DNA of 36,346 nucleotides from an uncultured bacterium (GCA_946408385.1 CAMJSB010000001.1:1-36346); one strand, 5' to 3'; positions 23,047 to 32,230 are shown, counted from the stretch's first letter. Program-made: numbers and translations. Notes: generated by a model not told the origin, from the sequence alone.

Positions 23047-23225
23047 AAAATTCAACTGAAAAATAAATTTAAAATTAATTATAAAAATCTGTCACCCAAT
23101 TTCTAGTTATAAAAATTTACATTAATACATTTTCCAAAAAATCTTACATTTTTTTTGCTTTTTTTAGTTGTTTCAGATATAATAATTCTATATAATCACA
23201 AACTTTATTTAATTATTAAAAAATA

Positions 23226-24575
23226 ATGGAAAATTATGAACTCTCTAGCGACAACATTAAAGAAGTTGATCGAGCCACTTCACAAATAAAGAATTGATTA
23301 AATGATTTAAAAAATAAACTTAACGGGAAAAATACAACAGAGCAGTCTTCTGAGCAAAAAACAGAGCAGTCTTCTGAACAAAAAACACAGCAGTCTTCTG
23401 AGCAAAAAACAGAACAGTCTTCTGAACAAAAAACACAGCAGTCTTCTGAGCAAAAAACAGAACAGTCTTCTGAACAAAAAACAGAACAGTCTTCTGAACA
23501 AAAAACAGAGCAGTCTTCTGAACAAAAAACAGAACAACAAACTGATAAGAACGATTTATTCTATGAAATAAATGATAAAAAAGCCACTCTTAAGATGGAT
23601 ATCGTAAAAAATTATTTGGATATGATTAAAGATAAAGAATGGAATGAGCTAAAATCTAACAATCCAGCAGCTTGGATTATGGCCGTACAAATTGCTCTCA
23701 GAAGCACCCAGATTTGAGGAGAGAATCATGACAAATATTGAAAAATTCAAATAGACGGAATATTAGGACAAAATACGAAAGATGCAGTAAAAAAATTTCA
23801 GGAAGAAAATAGCTTAACTGCCGATGGTTTACCAGGCAAAAACACATTAAATAAAATTTATGATATTTTAGATTGAAAAACAACAACTAATTCAACAACC
23901 ACTTCAACAGAAAATTCATCAAGCTCTTCAACAGAATCGACCAGCTCCTCAACAGAGTCAAGTAGTTCCGCAACGGCTTGAGCAACTACTACCACATGAA
24001 CATCAGCTGAAACTTCCTCTGAATCTCAAGAAAAAGAGCCAGAAGATAGTAAAATCGTTTCAATAAAAGACTATATAAAAGATATTCAATTTGATATGCG
24101 TTATGCTACAACTAATAATTTTACATGACAAAAAATTTATAATGATGCTGATGCAAAACTTAGATATTGAACAATTAAGAAATTAAAAGTAGCTCAAGAC
24201 GAACTTATTAAAAAATGATATTCAATAAAAATCTGGGATGCTTATAGACCCCAATCTGCTCAAGTAAAATTACGAAACGTTAGACCTGATCCAACTCTTG
24301 TAGCTAGACCTGAAAAATGATCTGCACATACAAAATGAAATACAGTTGATATTACACTTGTTAAATCAGATGGGACAGAAATTCCTATGCCATCTGAATT
24401 TGACGATAACAATAAAGCAAAAGTAGATAGAAACTATTCTGATTTAACTGAAGAACAAAGAACAAATGCAAAAATTCTTGAAGACGCTATGAAAAAAGCG
24501 TGATTCAACTGATATGACAAAGAATGGTGGCATTATTCAGATACAAAAAATTACCCAATGGAAAGAGGTGATTAA
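23226..24575 (+). CDS. VanX-like D-Ala-D-Ala dipeptidase with peptidoglycan-binding domain and octapeptide repeats
   Basis: 449 aa with TGA as Gly, ending in TAA. Residues 38-101 are eight copies of TEQSSEQK (or TQQSSEQK). Residues about 145-212 form a PG_binding_1 domain (VQIALRSTQ ... IDGILGQNTKDAVKKFQEEN ... ADGLPGKNTL). A Ser/Thr/Glu linker follows, then a peptidase M15D domain from about 275: FDMRYATTNNF, WDAYRPQSAQ, the zinc site GSAHTKGNTVDITL (S-x-H-x6-D) and EWWHYSD with the catalytic Glu and third zinc ligand. Such enzymes cut D-Ala-D-Ala dipeptides or the end of peptidoglycan stems. There is no signal peptide at the N-terminus, so export would need another route. It may act on its own wall or on a host cell wall (inference). 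Confidence 0.88.
23337..23528 (+). repeat. Eight 24-base tandem repeats in the VanX-like gene
   Basis: Units of the type ACAGAGCAGTCTTCTGAGCA + AAAA, all in frame, differ only at a few positions (GAG/GAA/CAG, GAGC/GAAC). The copy number is prone to change by slippage. The encoded region is a flexible, uncharged-acidic linker. Confidence 0.95.
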
Positions 24576-24641
24576 TTAAATTAATTGATATTTTTCAGAA
24601 AATATATATAATATATAATATATTTTATTCATCAATAAATA

Positions 24642-25121
24642 ATGAAAAATAATCATGAAAATAGAAAAATTGAATGATTAAAATCATTTAGAATATCTGA
24701 CAGTAACGATATTTCTTTTGATTTATACAAAAATTTTTCAGAATCTGAAGAAAGTTTAAAAAATTTCTGAGAAACCTTTTCAGATTTCTACTATATTTCT
24801 TGTGCTCCTTTTAAAAAAAGCATAGAACAATGGAAAGATATTCCTGAAATTTATGAGATTTTAAAAAGAAGCATCCACATGGCAAATGGGTTCCCTCTAG
24901 AAATTTTGATTGGAAAATATAGTAAAGAATCAATGGAAAAAGCTCAAAAAATAACAGAGGAAAAGAGAAAAGAATTTGAATGATCTAACATAATAATATG
25001 AGACCCAAAACATTATGTGTATATTGTTGGATTTTTCGGCGGAAGTACATGAAGAGCCAACGAAGAAATAATTAACGATATCAAAAAAATGTTTCCTGAT
25101 AAAATTAAAACAATAAAATAA
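24642..25121 (+). CDS. Unknown cytoplasmic-type protein
   Basis: 159 aa with TGA as Gly, ending in TAA. There is no TM segment, signal peptide or cysteine pattern. It mixes aromatic-rich stretches (FGETFSDFYYISCAPF) and helices (SKESMEKAQKITEEKRKEF) and ends with a hydrophobic Gly-rich turn VYIVGFFGGSTGRANEE. No family is recognised. It lies 66 bases after the VanX-like gene and could be its immunity or accessory protein, but nothing in the sequence proves this. Its stop is 6 bases from the stop of the convergent AbiEi-like gene. Confidence 0.65.
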
Positions 25122-25127
25122 TCAGCC

Positions 25128-25898
25128 TTACAACAAAAATCCATATTTTTTAATCAGATTTTTTATATCTTTTGATAATGCAGGATACATAGTTTTTGTG
25201 AGGGAGTACAATCTATTAAGAGAGGTATTATGTTTTCATAACTTAATAATATTTTCCAAATTCTGAAGATTTAAAGTCTTTCAATTTTTTTTAATAGCTT
25301 TTTTAATACATTCTTCAATATATCATTTATTGGTAGTATCAAAGTTATACAAGCATTCGAGTATTGATAACTCTAAGTTTGCAGTCAATAAATTCCTGGA
25401 GTTATGCATATTTACTTCATTTGTTTGTTTCAACAACAAAGAAATTAAATTTTTTCACTTAGTTTCAAATTTTTTAAAAGAAATCTGCTTTTCAAAAATT
25501 ACAGTTTCCGTAGTCTGTTTCTCCTTATTTACAATCATAATTGATTCAGGTATCGTTATTCAGTTTCAATGTAAATAAATTTCTAATGCAGCTAGCCCTC
25601 CAATATACCATTGTTTGCAAACTCAATTACAATGATCTTTTAATAATTTTCGATATCGCAATTCTTCGATTTCTTCACCAGTAATTGGCTTTTCTGGATT
25701 GGTAATATAAAATAAATCCTTCCTTAGTGAATAAAGGAATCAACGATTCCTCAACTGAAAAGTAATCTTATAAATTCTGCTAATTGGGGTAGAATCTCAA
25801 AACGAAGAATAAACAAACTTTTTTAGATCATCCGAATTTATAATTTTTTTCTTTTGCTTTTGTAATATTTGAATTAAATTTTCTATTGGTCTTTCCAT
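25128..25898 (-). CDS. AbiEi-like winged-helix protein (type IV antitoxin family resemblance)
   Basis: 256 aa with TGA as Gly, ending in TAA. The N-terminal 65 residues look like a winged helix: SDDLKKFVYSS, RIYKITFQLRNRGFLYS, LRKDLFYITNP. Then come KQWYIGGLAALEIYLHG, similar to the Y-x-S/G-x-x-S/A-A-L-x-x-H-G-L element of AbiEi, and TANLELSILECLYNF, like the D-L-E-R-T-L-L-D-x-L element. AbiEi proteins repress their operon and neutralise the AbiEii nucleotidyltransferase toxin. No AbiEii lies beside it here; the nucleotidyltransferase-like gene at 17885 is 6 kb away. The function is therefore open. Confidence 0.5.
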
Positions 25899-26072
25899 AA
25901 TCAGCTTTTTAAGTAAAATTTGCATAAATTTTTTATAGAAATCTTTCCCAAAAAATCAAGTAGATTTTTCCTAATTTTTTTAATTGATTTTTCCATTGAA
26001 AAAAGATGTGATAATCATAAAAGCAGGGTAGTTGAATTTATAAAATTTTTATTTCTTCTATAACTTGTATTA

Positions 26073-26351
26073 ATGATTACCCAGTGAGCATTGATAGATC
26101 GCGAAATTTGTGCAAGAAAAGACGTCACACGAAATTCAGTTAAAGCAAGTTTTCTGGAAGTTCAACAAAGCAACTATGAAGTTTTACTAGAAGTTAGTTC
26201 AAATAAATTTTTGGTTAATATGATTACAGATATTACATGAGCAATACAATGATTTGAAATTATAGCCGTAAAATGATTCATGGAACTTTCCAAAAAAGTA
26301 ATAGAAGTCGTTAAAAAAGTAGTTTCTCATATGCGAGAAATGTGTGATTAA
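26073..26351 (+). CDS. Small protein of unknown function
   Basis: 92 aa, open only with TGA as Gly (four in-frame TGA), ending in TAA. It begins MITQGALIDREICARKDV. The middle (NYEVLLEVSSNKFLVNMI) could form strands, and the C-terminus is an amphipathic Lys/Val helix (ELSKKVIEVVKKVVSHM). No motif is recognised. It lies 40 bases before the lysozyme-like gene on the same strand. A real gene is likely because the frame is clean and the stop spacing to the next gene is short, but it could be spurious. Confidence 0.5.
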
Positions 26352-26391
26352 TAAAAACAAATACCAAACTTTATTCTTTACAAAGTGAATA

Positions 26392-27243
26392 ATGGAAATA
26401 GAATCAGGGAATAAAGGTACGGAATCAAAATCTGAAAAAAATTTTACAGACTATATACGTGAAATTCGAAATAACTTTAAGAATTTTCTTTCTGATATTT
26501 TTTCAACAAAAAAAGATAGCTCACAGAAATTGAATAACCTAAAAAATGACGTCACAAACAACAAGCCTAATAAAAATAATGAAAAACTTGAAACTAATAA
26601 TACAGAAACTGAAATTAAAAATACCAACGAAAGAATTAACGATTCAATTGAAAATAATGATAAAAATCTAAAAAATAAATTAAAAGAAATATGTGTACGT
26701 AGTAGAACATATTGAGAAGTCAATAAAAATGATGTTTGATTTGTATCTTTTTGAAAACTTCAATTTCATGGAGATAAATCAAAAAAAATTATGCATAATA
26801 TAAAATCTGCAGATCCAGGTAGGTTTGATTCCATTATGACGGATCCATTATTTAAAAATATTGATGTTGCATGTACTTCTGTACGAAATGATAACCAGGC
26901 TAAACAGTTTAAAAAATTAATGGAAGATCCTAAAGCACAACAGGAAATGGATAAAGTGGTAGATGAAACAATTGCTGGATATTTAGAATTTGTAAAAGGG
27001 TTATGAGTAAGTGATGCAAGAGCAACTTTAGCATTTTGAAGAATTTGTAACTTCTGAATATGACATGCAAAAAAAATTAAAAATAATATGGCAAAAAATG
27101 GTGCAAATTTTAATGATTATAATCAAGTTATTGATTATTACGAAAAATCTGTAAATTGAGCCGTTCGTACCAAATTCCAAAAAAAGTACGCATGCTTTTG
27201 AAATAAAAATTTGAGAGAGGTTATAGGTGAATATAAAGCATAA
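26392..27243 (+). CDS. Putative lysozyme-like peptidoglycan hydrolase
   Basis: 283 aa with TGA as Gly, ending in TAA. Residues 1-95 are low-complexity, rich in Asn/Lys/Glu. The C-terminal 185 residues start RTYGEVNKNDVGFVSFGKLQFHGDKSKKIM. From memory this resembles bacterial and phage wall hydrolases whose catalytic part reads Y-G-x-V-N-x-N-D-x-G-x-x-S-x-G-x-L-Q-x-H-G; a Glu and an Asp are at suitable places. LGVSDARATLAFGRICNFG follows. There is no signal peptide, as in the VanX-like protein upstream. It could act on the organism's own wall or on another cell's wall. The family call needs a profile search. Confidence 0.5.
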
Positions 27244-27253
27244 ATATTTTTAC

Positions 27254-27290
27254 AAAAAAGTCTCAACCAGATACGATCGAGACTTTTTTT
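27254..27290. terminator. Bidirectional terminator
   Basis: AAAAAAGTCTC (27254-27264) pairs with GAGACTTTTTTT (27279-27290), with A-runs and T-runs on both sides, so it works in both directions. It ends the lysozyme-like gene (+) and the membrane protein at 27292 (-). The TGA that closes that membrane protein lies directly beside it. Confidence 0.9.
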
Positions 27291-27291
27291 G

Positions 27292-27672
27292 TCAGTGTTT
27301 TTTCCTAGATTTCTTCACAATCAGTCCAAAGAAGACCGATAAGACAAAACATATAAACATAAATAATCCTATAATGGCTGTTAATATTCCCGGTATACTT
27401 AACGAGATAATCCCATTAATTAACCCGAGGATAATAAATAGGATCCAAGAGATCTCCATCGTTCTTGAAATTTTAGTCCTTTCCTCTTCCTCCAGGACAT
27501 AGTCGCTTTGGAGAAATTTAATGGTAAACATTACCATTTCCGCCACCCAAACGATAGAAAGAAACATTAATACCAAGAACCATTTCGAAAAGGCAATCGT
27601 TGCATAAACGCTTATGCAAAACGATGCAATGGATGCAATAAGCACCCAAGAGTAACATCTAAATTCTTTCAT
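27292..27672 (-). CDS. Four-helix membrane protein ending in a standard-code TGA stop
   Basis: 126 aa if TGA is a stop. Four hydrophobic segments: WVLIASIASFCISVYATIAF, WFLVLMFLSIVWVAEMVMF, ISWILFIILGLINGIISL and ILTAIIGLFMFICFVLSVFF, then a basic end KKSRKKH and TGA. There is no internal TGA; its five or so glycines are GGA or GGG. Base composition is clearly richer in G+C than its neighbours. If TGA is Gly, as elsewhere, the protein gains 14 residues (GQKKSRSYLVETFL) encoded by the terminator and stops at TAA 27250-27252. I infer import from a standard-code organism. The protein family is not recognised. Confidence 0.72.
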   Translation of the reverse strand: MKEFRCYSWVLIASIASFCISVYATIAFSKWFLVLMFLSIVWVAEMVMFTIKFLQSDYVLEEEERTKISRTMEISWILFIILGLINGIISLSIPGILTAIIGLFMFICFVLSVFFGLIVKKSRKKH

Positions 27673-27796
27673 TTTCTCTTTTTTTATTTATTATGTTAAT
27701 GTATATTATATATATAATTTATTATATGTAAATACTTTTTAAAATCAATCAAAAAATCTGAATTTTTAGAAAATCTATCAATCTTATATTATAAAA

Positions 27797-27825
27797 AAGT
27801 ACCTCCTCTAGCAAAGAAGGTACTT
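27797..27825 (-). terminator. Terminator of the aquaporin gene
   Basis: AAGTACCT (27797-27804) pairs with AGGTACTT (27818-27825). On the minus strand the hairpin is followed by a T-run, 14 bases after the aquaporin stop. Confidence 0.85.
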
Positions 27826-27838
27826 CAATAATTATGAA

Positions 27839-28498
27839 TTAATTATTTTTCTTGAAAAAGTAATTGAATAACAAAGCTGCCAAAGCTGCTCAAATTAATG
27901 GAGCAACGATGAATACCCAAACTGAACAGAAAGTTCAATCTTGGAAAGCTCAACTCTGAAATAATGCAGGTCCAAAACTTCTAGCTGGATTTACTGAAGT
28001 ACCTGTAAGTCCTAGTCATAATAAGTGAACTAAAGTAAGAGATAATCAGATTACCAATCCTGCAACTGGAGCATTTTCAGACTTATTAGTAGCTCAAAGT
28101 ACAGCGAAAACAAAGACAAAAGTCAGAATTATTTCTGCTAATAATCCTAGCCAATAGCTTCCATTAACTCACTCTAGTCCGTTTGTTCACAAACTATCAA
28201 ATCAATTTGGTAACAATAATCCAAGAACCAATGCTCATAGAATTCATCCAACAAACTGAGCAGCCATGTAAAGACAACATTCTTTAGCTTTCATTTTTCA
28301 TGTAAGATAGACTCATAAACTAACAGCTGGATTTACATGACATCCTGAAATTGGACCAATAGCATATGCCAATGCTACAATTACAAGTCAAAATGCTAAT
28401 GCTGTAGCCACAAAATTAACATCAGTCAAAACAGCCACACCACATCAAAAAACAACAAGAATCATAGTTCATAGACATTCTGCGATGAGTTTTTTCAT
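27839..28498 (-). CDS. Aquaporin / glycerol facilitator family channel (MIP)
   Basis: 219 aa with TGA as Gly, ending in TAA. Six membrane helices and both half-helix signatures are present: SGCHVNPAVSLGVY and GTSVNPARSFGPAL, each with the NPA box. The start MKKLIAECLGTMILVVFGCG is the classic MIP N-terminus; an ATG three codons upstream (28507) is an alternative. The second NPA is followed by Arg (NPAR), the selectivity arginine; His in the fifth helix region (LTLVHLLG) resembles water-selective AqpZ. Many helix-packing glycines are TGA. It should pass water, perhaps small solutes, through the cell membrane. It has its own terminator. Confidence 0.94.
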
Positions 28499-28640
28499 GA
28501 TATGCATATTAGAAAATAAAAATACAATTATTGAATATTGAGTTGTATGGAAAAATCAAGATATTTTGGAAAATTTTAATCATCTTGAAAAAATAGTTTG
28601 TATCCGTAATTTTTGGATGTTTTATTATTAAAACATTTTT

Positions 28641-29237
28641 ATGAAAAATTTTCTGACTATAACTAATATTTTGATTGTGATTAATGTTGTAATTTTCCTT
28701 TTGGAGGAAGTGGCATGATGAAGTACTAATACAGAGGTTGCATTTAATTTTTGAGCAATGTTTACTCCAGTTTTTACTGCACAACCTTGGAGAGCATTTA
28801 CTGCGATGTTTTTGCATTTTTGAGGTACGCATTTGCTTATGAATATGGTATCACTATACAATATATGACCAGCGATTGAGCATATTATGTGAAAATGGAA
28901 ATATATGATAATTTATCTATTTAGTTGAATATGTGGAAATTTATTGGTATTTGGTGTAGAATCGGTTACTCAAGATTTTTCATTATGAGCAGGAGCTTCA
29001 TGAGCGATATTCTGAATTTTATGAGCTTGGTTGGCATTTGTTTTGTTCTTTTCGGATAAGCTGAAATGAAAAATAAATGTTGGTCAGGTCGGAGCATCGG
29101 TATTTTTTGCTTTACTTCCTTGATTCCTTATTTCATGAATATCATTAACAGCTCATATCGGTTGATTGATATGAGGTTTTGTGATGTGTTATGTATTTTT
29201 GATAGCAAAGAAATTGTCTATTAAGAAGACTATTTAA
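28641..29237 (+). CDS. Rhomboid family intramembrane serine protease
   Basis: 198 aa with TGA as Gly, ending in TAA. Six helices are predicted. Motifs: WRAFTAMFLHFGGTHLLMNM (with the H-x-x-x-N oxyanion region), the catalytic serine in GAGASGAIFG (S120), and the catalytic histidine in TAHIGGLIGGF (H172). Rhomboids cleave other membrane proteins within or near their helices; the substrate is unknown. The length is that of the minimal bacterial form. The last 8 bases overlap the end of the convergent DUF4153-like gene. Confidence 0.93.
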
Positions 29238-30969
29238 TTAAAATATATCATTCTGCATTATAAATCTGACTTCATTCTCTGTTTTCTTCTATTCCAAAAC
29301 TATTGATAATCACTTTATAATTAGGCTCCGTCAAAATTAGAGCTGGATTTTTTAAAATTTCCTCTTCTTCTTTAGTTAATTCTGATTTTGCGTAGATATC
29401 AGATTTTTCTTTAAGTTCTCCTAGATAGTCAGTTAAATCGACTTTATATTCTTGGTCGTCTGCTTGTATATTCAGAGTGAAATCATTCATTTTACCATAA
29501 GATTTTTCAAAGTATAATGCTTTTGAATATCATGTAACATCGATAGATTGTTGGAATTTTCCGTATTGTCTGTAACTTCGGTATTTGTATGTAGGGTAGT
29601 AATAATCATAATCTGTGTTTACACCCAAAAATTCTCTGATATCGTAACGAGAAGATCGATAAGTATCTTTGTATTCAAAATTGATTATTTTGTTGATGAT
29701 TTTATCTTTATTGTAATTCTCCATTAGTCAATCGAGTGTTCACATGATTAATTTAGTAGATTCTTCATTTGCATCTTTCAAAGCTCACTCGGTAAGAGGA
29801 AGTGAAATATTTTCTTTGGATAGGAGAGTTTCGAGTCTATTTAATTGTGAGTTAAATGAGATATTCCCTACATTTAAAGGTCGAGCATAGACAGCGATGA
29901 ATGCTAAAATTCACAATGTGGATACAAATGTTAGTAATCTCTTTTTGGTAAAGATAAGAGACAAAGCTGAAAAAATAATGATGAATGCGATAATGTAACA
30001 TACAAAACATCTGTTGATAGTGATTCAGTATTGGTTGATTCTTTTTACAATAGCTCATATCATCATAAATGAAATGAGAATGAAACTCACATATAATATT
30101 TTATTTATGATTTCGTGAATTTTAGTTTTATCTGGATAGATTAGGTAAGAACTAATTATTCATAGTGTAAAGTATCAGATTCAAAGTCGTACAATGATTC
30201 ATTTTGGTCGTACTCATGTGATGAGAATTTTGATTCCGTAAGCTCCGAAGATTGCAAGATATATTAAGGCAAGTGGTAGGAAAATGAAGGATCAGAAAAT
30301 CCTTCTAAGGCGAGATGGTTTGATTTCAAAGTCAGATTTTTTATTTATTTCTTGTGTAAGTGTAAGATAATAATTAAATATGAATGATCATGCTAATAAA
30401 ACCATGGAAATCATTCAAATATCTAAATATAAATCTCAATCGATATTGACATCAAAAAGTGCTTCAATTGATGCTAAAGCGCCAGAGATTCATCATCGAA
30501 CAATGCTTCATGCAATTCATCAAAAAACGATGGCAACGAATAAACTAGTTCGTGAAAATCGGATTTTTTGTTCATGTTTTTTGTGTAATAGGGCAATGAT
30601 TAGTGGGATTCAAAGTAGATCTAGAGGAATAATTCGTAGGTATAATAATCATTCAGAGTATGTAAGATTGTCTAGGTTAGTATTGTACAATAATATATAG
30701 TATAGTCATCATAAAATTATGGATCATATCTGTAATGTTCGATTAATCAGATTTTTATTCTTTATTTCACTATGAATGAGAAATAGTGGTCAATAACAGC
30801 TAATTATGAATGCAAAAATTAAACTGAGTATTATGTCAGGGGAGTCTAAATCGATAATTCATTCGATTTGTAAGATTCAAATGATGGTTAAAACTACTAA
30901 TAAAATATGAGAAACAGGAAATGTTTCAATTGCATTAGTCCAGTTTCAAAATAGTTTCTTTAATCTCAT
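29230..30969 (-). CDS. DUF4153-like multi-pass membrane protein
   Basis: 579 aa with TGA as Gly, ending in TAG. About eleven hydrophobic helices fill the first 390 residues (for example SHILLVVLTIIGILQI; IFGSFIFLPLALIYLAIFGAYG). The stretch ALIYLAIFGAYGIKILITG-V-RPKGIIVRLGIGYF and the later KRINQYGITINRCF (cf. R-I-x-x-Y-G-I-T-x-x-R) match what I know of DUF4153 proteins. The C-terminal 190 residues are soluble: a Tyr/Asp-rich region (DYDYYYPTYKYRSYR), then acidic sequence. The biochemical function of the family is unknown. The first ATG in frame (30969) follows an open stretch without other ATGs. Confidence 0.75.
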
Positions 30970-31083
30970 TTTTGCAATAATTCAAAATAAAACCAAAGCA
31001 ATTCTGATTATATTTAACTGTATTTCAAGTGATTCTTATTTAAGAACAACATTACAAAAATGTTTAACTATATAAATTTTCTA

Positions 31084-31111
31084 TTGATTTAAAAAAATAA
31101 ATCATTATACA
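31084..31111 (+). promoter_or_regulatory. Promoter of putative small RNA 1
   Basis: TTGATT (31084-31089), a 16-base spacer and TATACA (31106-31111). Transcription would start near 31117-31120, at the first ACTCC element. Confidence 0.55.
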
Positions 31112-31116
31112 TGACT

Positions 31117-31197
31117 CCGTGTTTGAGGGAACAACTCCGGTTTTCATATTTTCGGGGAGTGTTTGGGGGCGTCTTATTAGATGCTCCCCTTTTTTTT
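31117..31197 (+). ncRNA. Putative small RNA 1, about 80 nt
   Basis: The unit is notably G-rich for this genome. An ACTCC (31134-31138) can pair with GGAGT (31156-31160), and an ACTCC at 31114-31118 could compete for the same GGAGT. It ends in a terminator: GGGGGCGTC (31165-31173) pairs with GATGCTCCC (31180-31188) over a 6-base loop, followed by eight T. There is no start codon with an open frame inside. It does not match tRNA, SRP RNA or 6S RNA as I know them. Confidence 0.55.
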
Positions 31198-31351
31198 AAT
31201 TTTTATATTTTGTAAAATTTGTAAAAAACGATGATTTGTATCAAAAATACACAAAATATCATATTTAGATATATCAATTTTAATCTCTCAGTATCATTTC
31301 TTGAATAAACAAAATTAACAAGCTATTAATAATATTTTTCAAAAAAATCTA

Positions 31352-31379
31352 TTGAATATTGTTCTGATTTTACTATATA
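31352..31379 (+). promoter_or_regulatory. Promoter of putative small RNA 2
   Basis: TTGAAT (31352-31357), a 16-base spacer and TATATA (31374-31379), the same geometry as at small RNA 1. The start of transcription would be near 31386. Confidence 0.55.
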
Positions 31380-31385
31380 GACAGT

Positions 31386-31490
31386 ACACGTTTTCTAGTA
31401 TATTTCTCCCAGATTCTCCATGAGAATCTTTGATGTTAATGCTGTCGTTATGCGTTAACTAAGAGCTTGAGAAAACTCAAGCTCTTTTTT
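31386..31490 (+). ncRNA. Putative small RNA 2, about 105 nt, three hairpins
   Basis: Three well-formed stems follow the promoter. AGATTCTC (31411-31418) pairs perfectly with GAGAATCT (31422-31429). GTTAATGC (31435-31442) pairs with GCGTTAAC (31452-31459) with one G-T pair. The terminator AAGAGCTTGAG (31461-31471) pairs perfectly with CTCAAGCTCTT (31476-31486), followed by T-run. The first 25 bases are unpaired and U-rich. No open frame of note lies inside. No known RNA family is recognised. Confidence 0.65.
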
Positions 31491-31601
31491 AATGCTTTAT
31501 AAATCTATCAATTTTTTACTTTCTCTTGAAATTACATATTTTTTATATATACTCACAAAAGTCAATATAGGGATATTACTTTATATCTTACTTTTATAAA
31601 A

Positions 31602-31823
31602 ATGAAACATACTTTTTTGTTAACCATTTTTATTATCTGAATAATGCTTTTATCATGATGTTATAATAAGAATTCAAGTACATCTATTTCAAAGACTGAT
31701 CGAAATTGCGTAGATGTAACTTCTTATGATCATGATCGAAATAACGATATGAAATGTACATCATCAGATTGAGATGTAAAATATACTAGCTATGAATGAG
31801 CTAGAGTGCTTGAAAGTTTATAA
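31602..31823 (+). CDS. Small lipoprotein
   Basis: 73 aa with TGA as Gly, ending in TAA. It starts MKHTFLLTIFIIGIMLLSGC, a lipoprotein signal peptide with the lipobox L-S-G-C; Cys20 would be lipidated after cleavage. The mature part is short, hydrophilic and Ser/Asp-rich (NCVDVTSYDHDRNNDMKC), with two further cysteines that may form a disulfide. The two glycines that make the signal peptide readable, including the lipobox Gly, are TGA. The function is unknown. The next gene begins 28 bases later. Confidence 0.72.
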
Positions 31824-31851
31824 AATCATTTATCCGTTACTACGAATAAAA

Positions 31852-32199
31852 ATGCCTCTACTATTATGAATAAGATATATAACCATTCCTGCATTATTTA
31901 ACTTTACAAAAAAGATTGACTTTATTTGAAATTTTTGAAATCCATATTTTTGAAATCTCAGAAAATGAAATGTTTACTGCTTTTTCACGCTGTTTTTCAT
32001 CCCACTAATCCCATTATTCTGTAGATATAGTGTTCGAATCGATGAAGATTGAAATCCCGTTTACAAAAGGAAAGTATCAGCAATATGATGGATACTAAAT
32101 CAAGCATTCTGAATTATTTGATTATTTATTTTAATGTGAATCATTTGAGGTTTATGAAGTAGCTTCAGCGGATGACACTTCAGAGTTCGTGCTTATTAA
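31852..32199 (+). CDS. Small two-helix membrane protein
   Basis: 115 aa, visible only with TGA as Gly (13 or so in-frame TGA), ending in TAA. A Gly/Phe/Asn-rich N-terminal half (DFIGNFGNPYFGNLRKGN) is followed by a helix VYCFFTLFFIPLIPLFCRY, a charged loop (RIDEDGNPVYKRK) and a second Gly-rich helix (AFGIIGLFILMGIIGGLG). The function is unknown. It lies between a lipoprotein gene and a secreted-protein gene on the same strand with short gaps, so the three may share a transcript. Confidence 0.65.
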
Positions 32200-32230
32200 T
32201 AAAGTATTTTATCTCCTACATATAATCACC

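Larger units (their letters stand above)
30970..31601. other. Long intergenic region with two putative small RNA units
   Basis: No protein gene is seen under code 25. The region separates the minus-strand DUF4153-like gene from the plus-strand lipoprotein gene. It carries two independent plus-strand units, each with a -35/-10 pair at 16-base spacing and a strong intrinsic terminator (listed separately). The rest is plain AT-rich sequence. Confidence 0.7.

Noticed and set aside
23337-23528. Regular repeats as a possible CRISPR array
   Set aside because: The 24-base units are contiguous without spacers and are translated in frame.
23307-23540. Open minus-strand frame encoding a Leu/Arg/Phe repeat protein
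   Set aside because: It is the antisense of the 24-base repeats in the VanX-like gene, which has clear domains on the plus strand.
31117-31490. The two RNA units as tRNA, SRP RNA, 6S RNA or a riboswitch for the lipoprotein gene
   Set aside because: No cloverleaf, Alu/S-domain or 6S bulge is visible, and each unit ends in its own strong terminator well before the next gene.
31890-32200. Region looked like a broken gene with scattered short frames
   Set aside because: With TGA as Gly it is one intact 115-aa membrane protein at 31852-32199.
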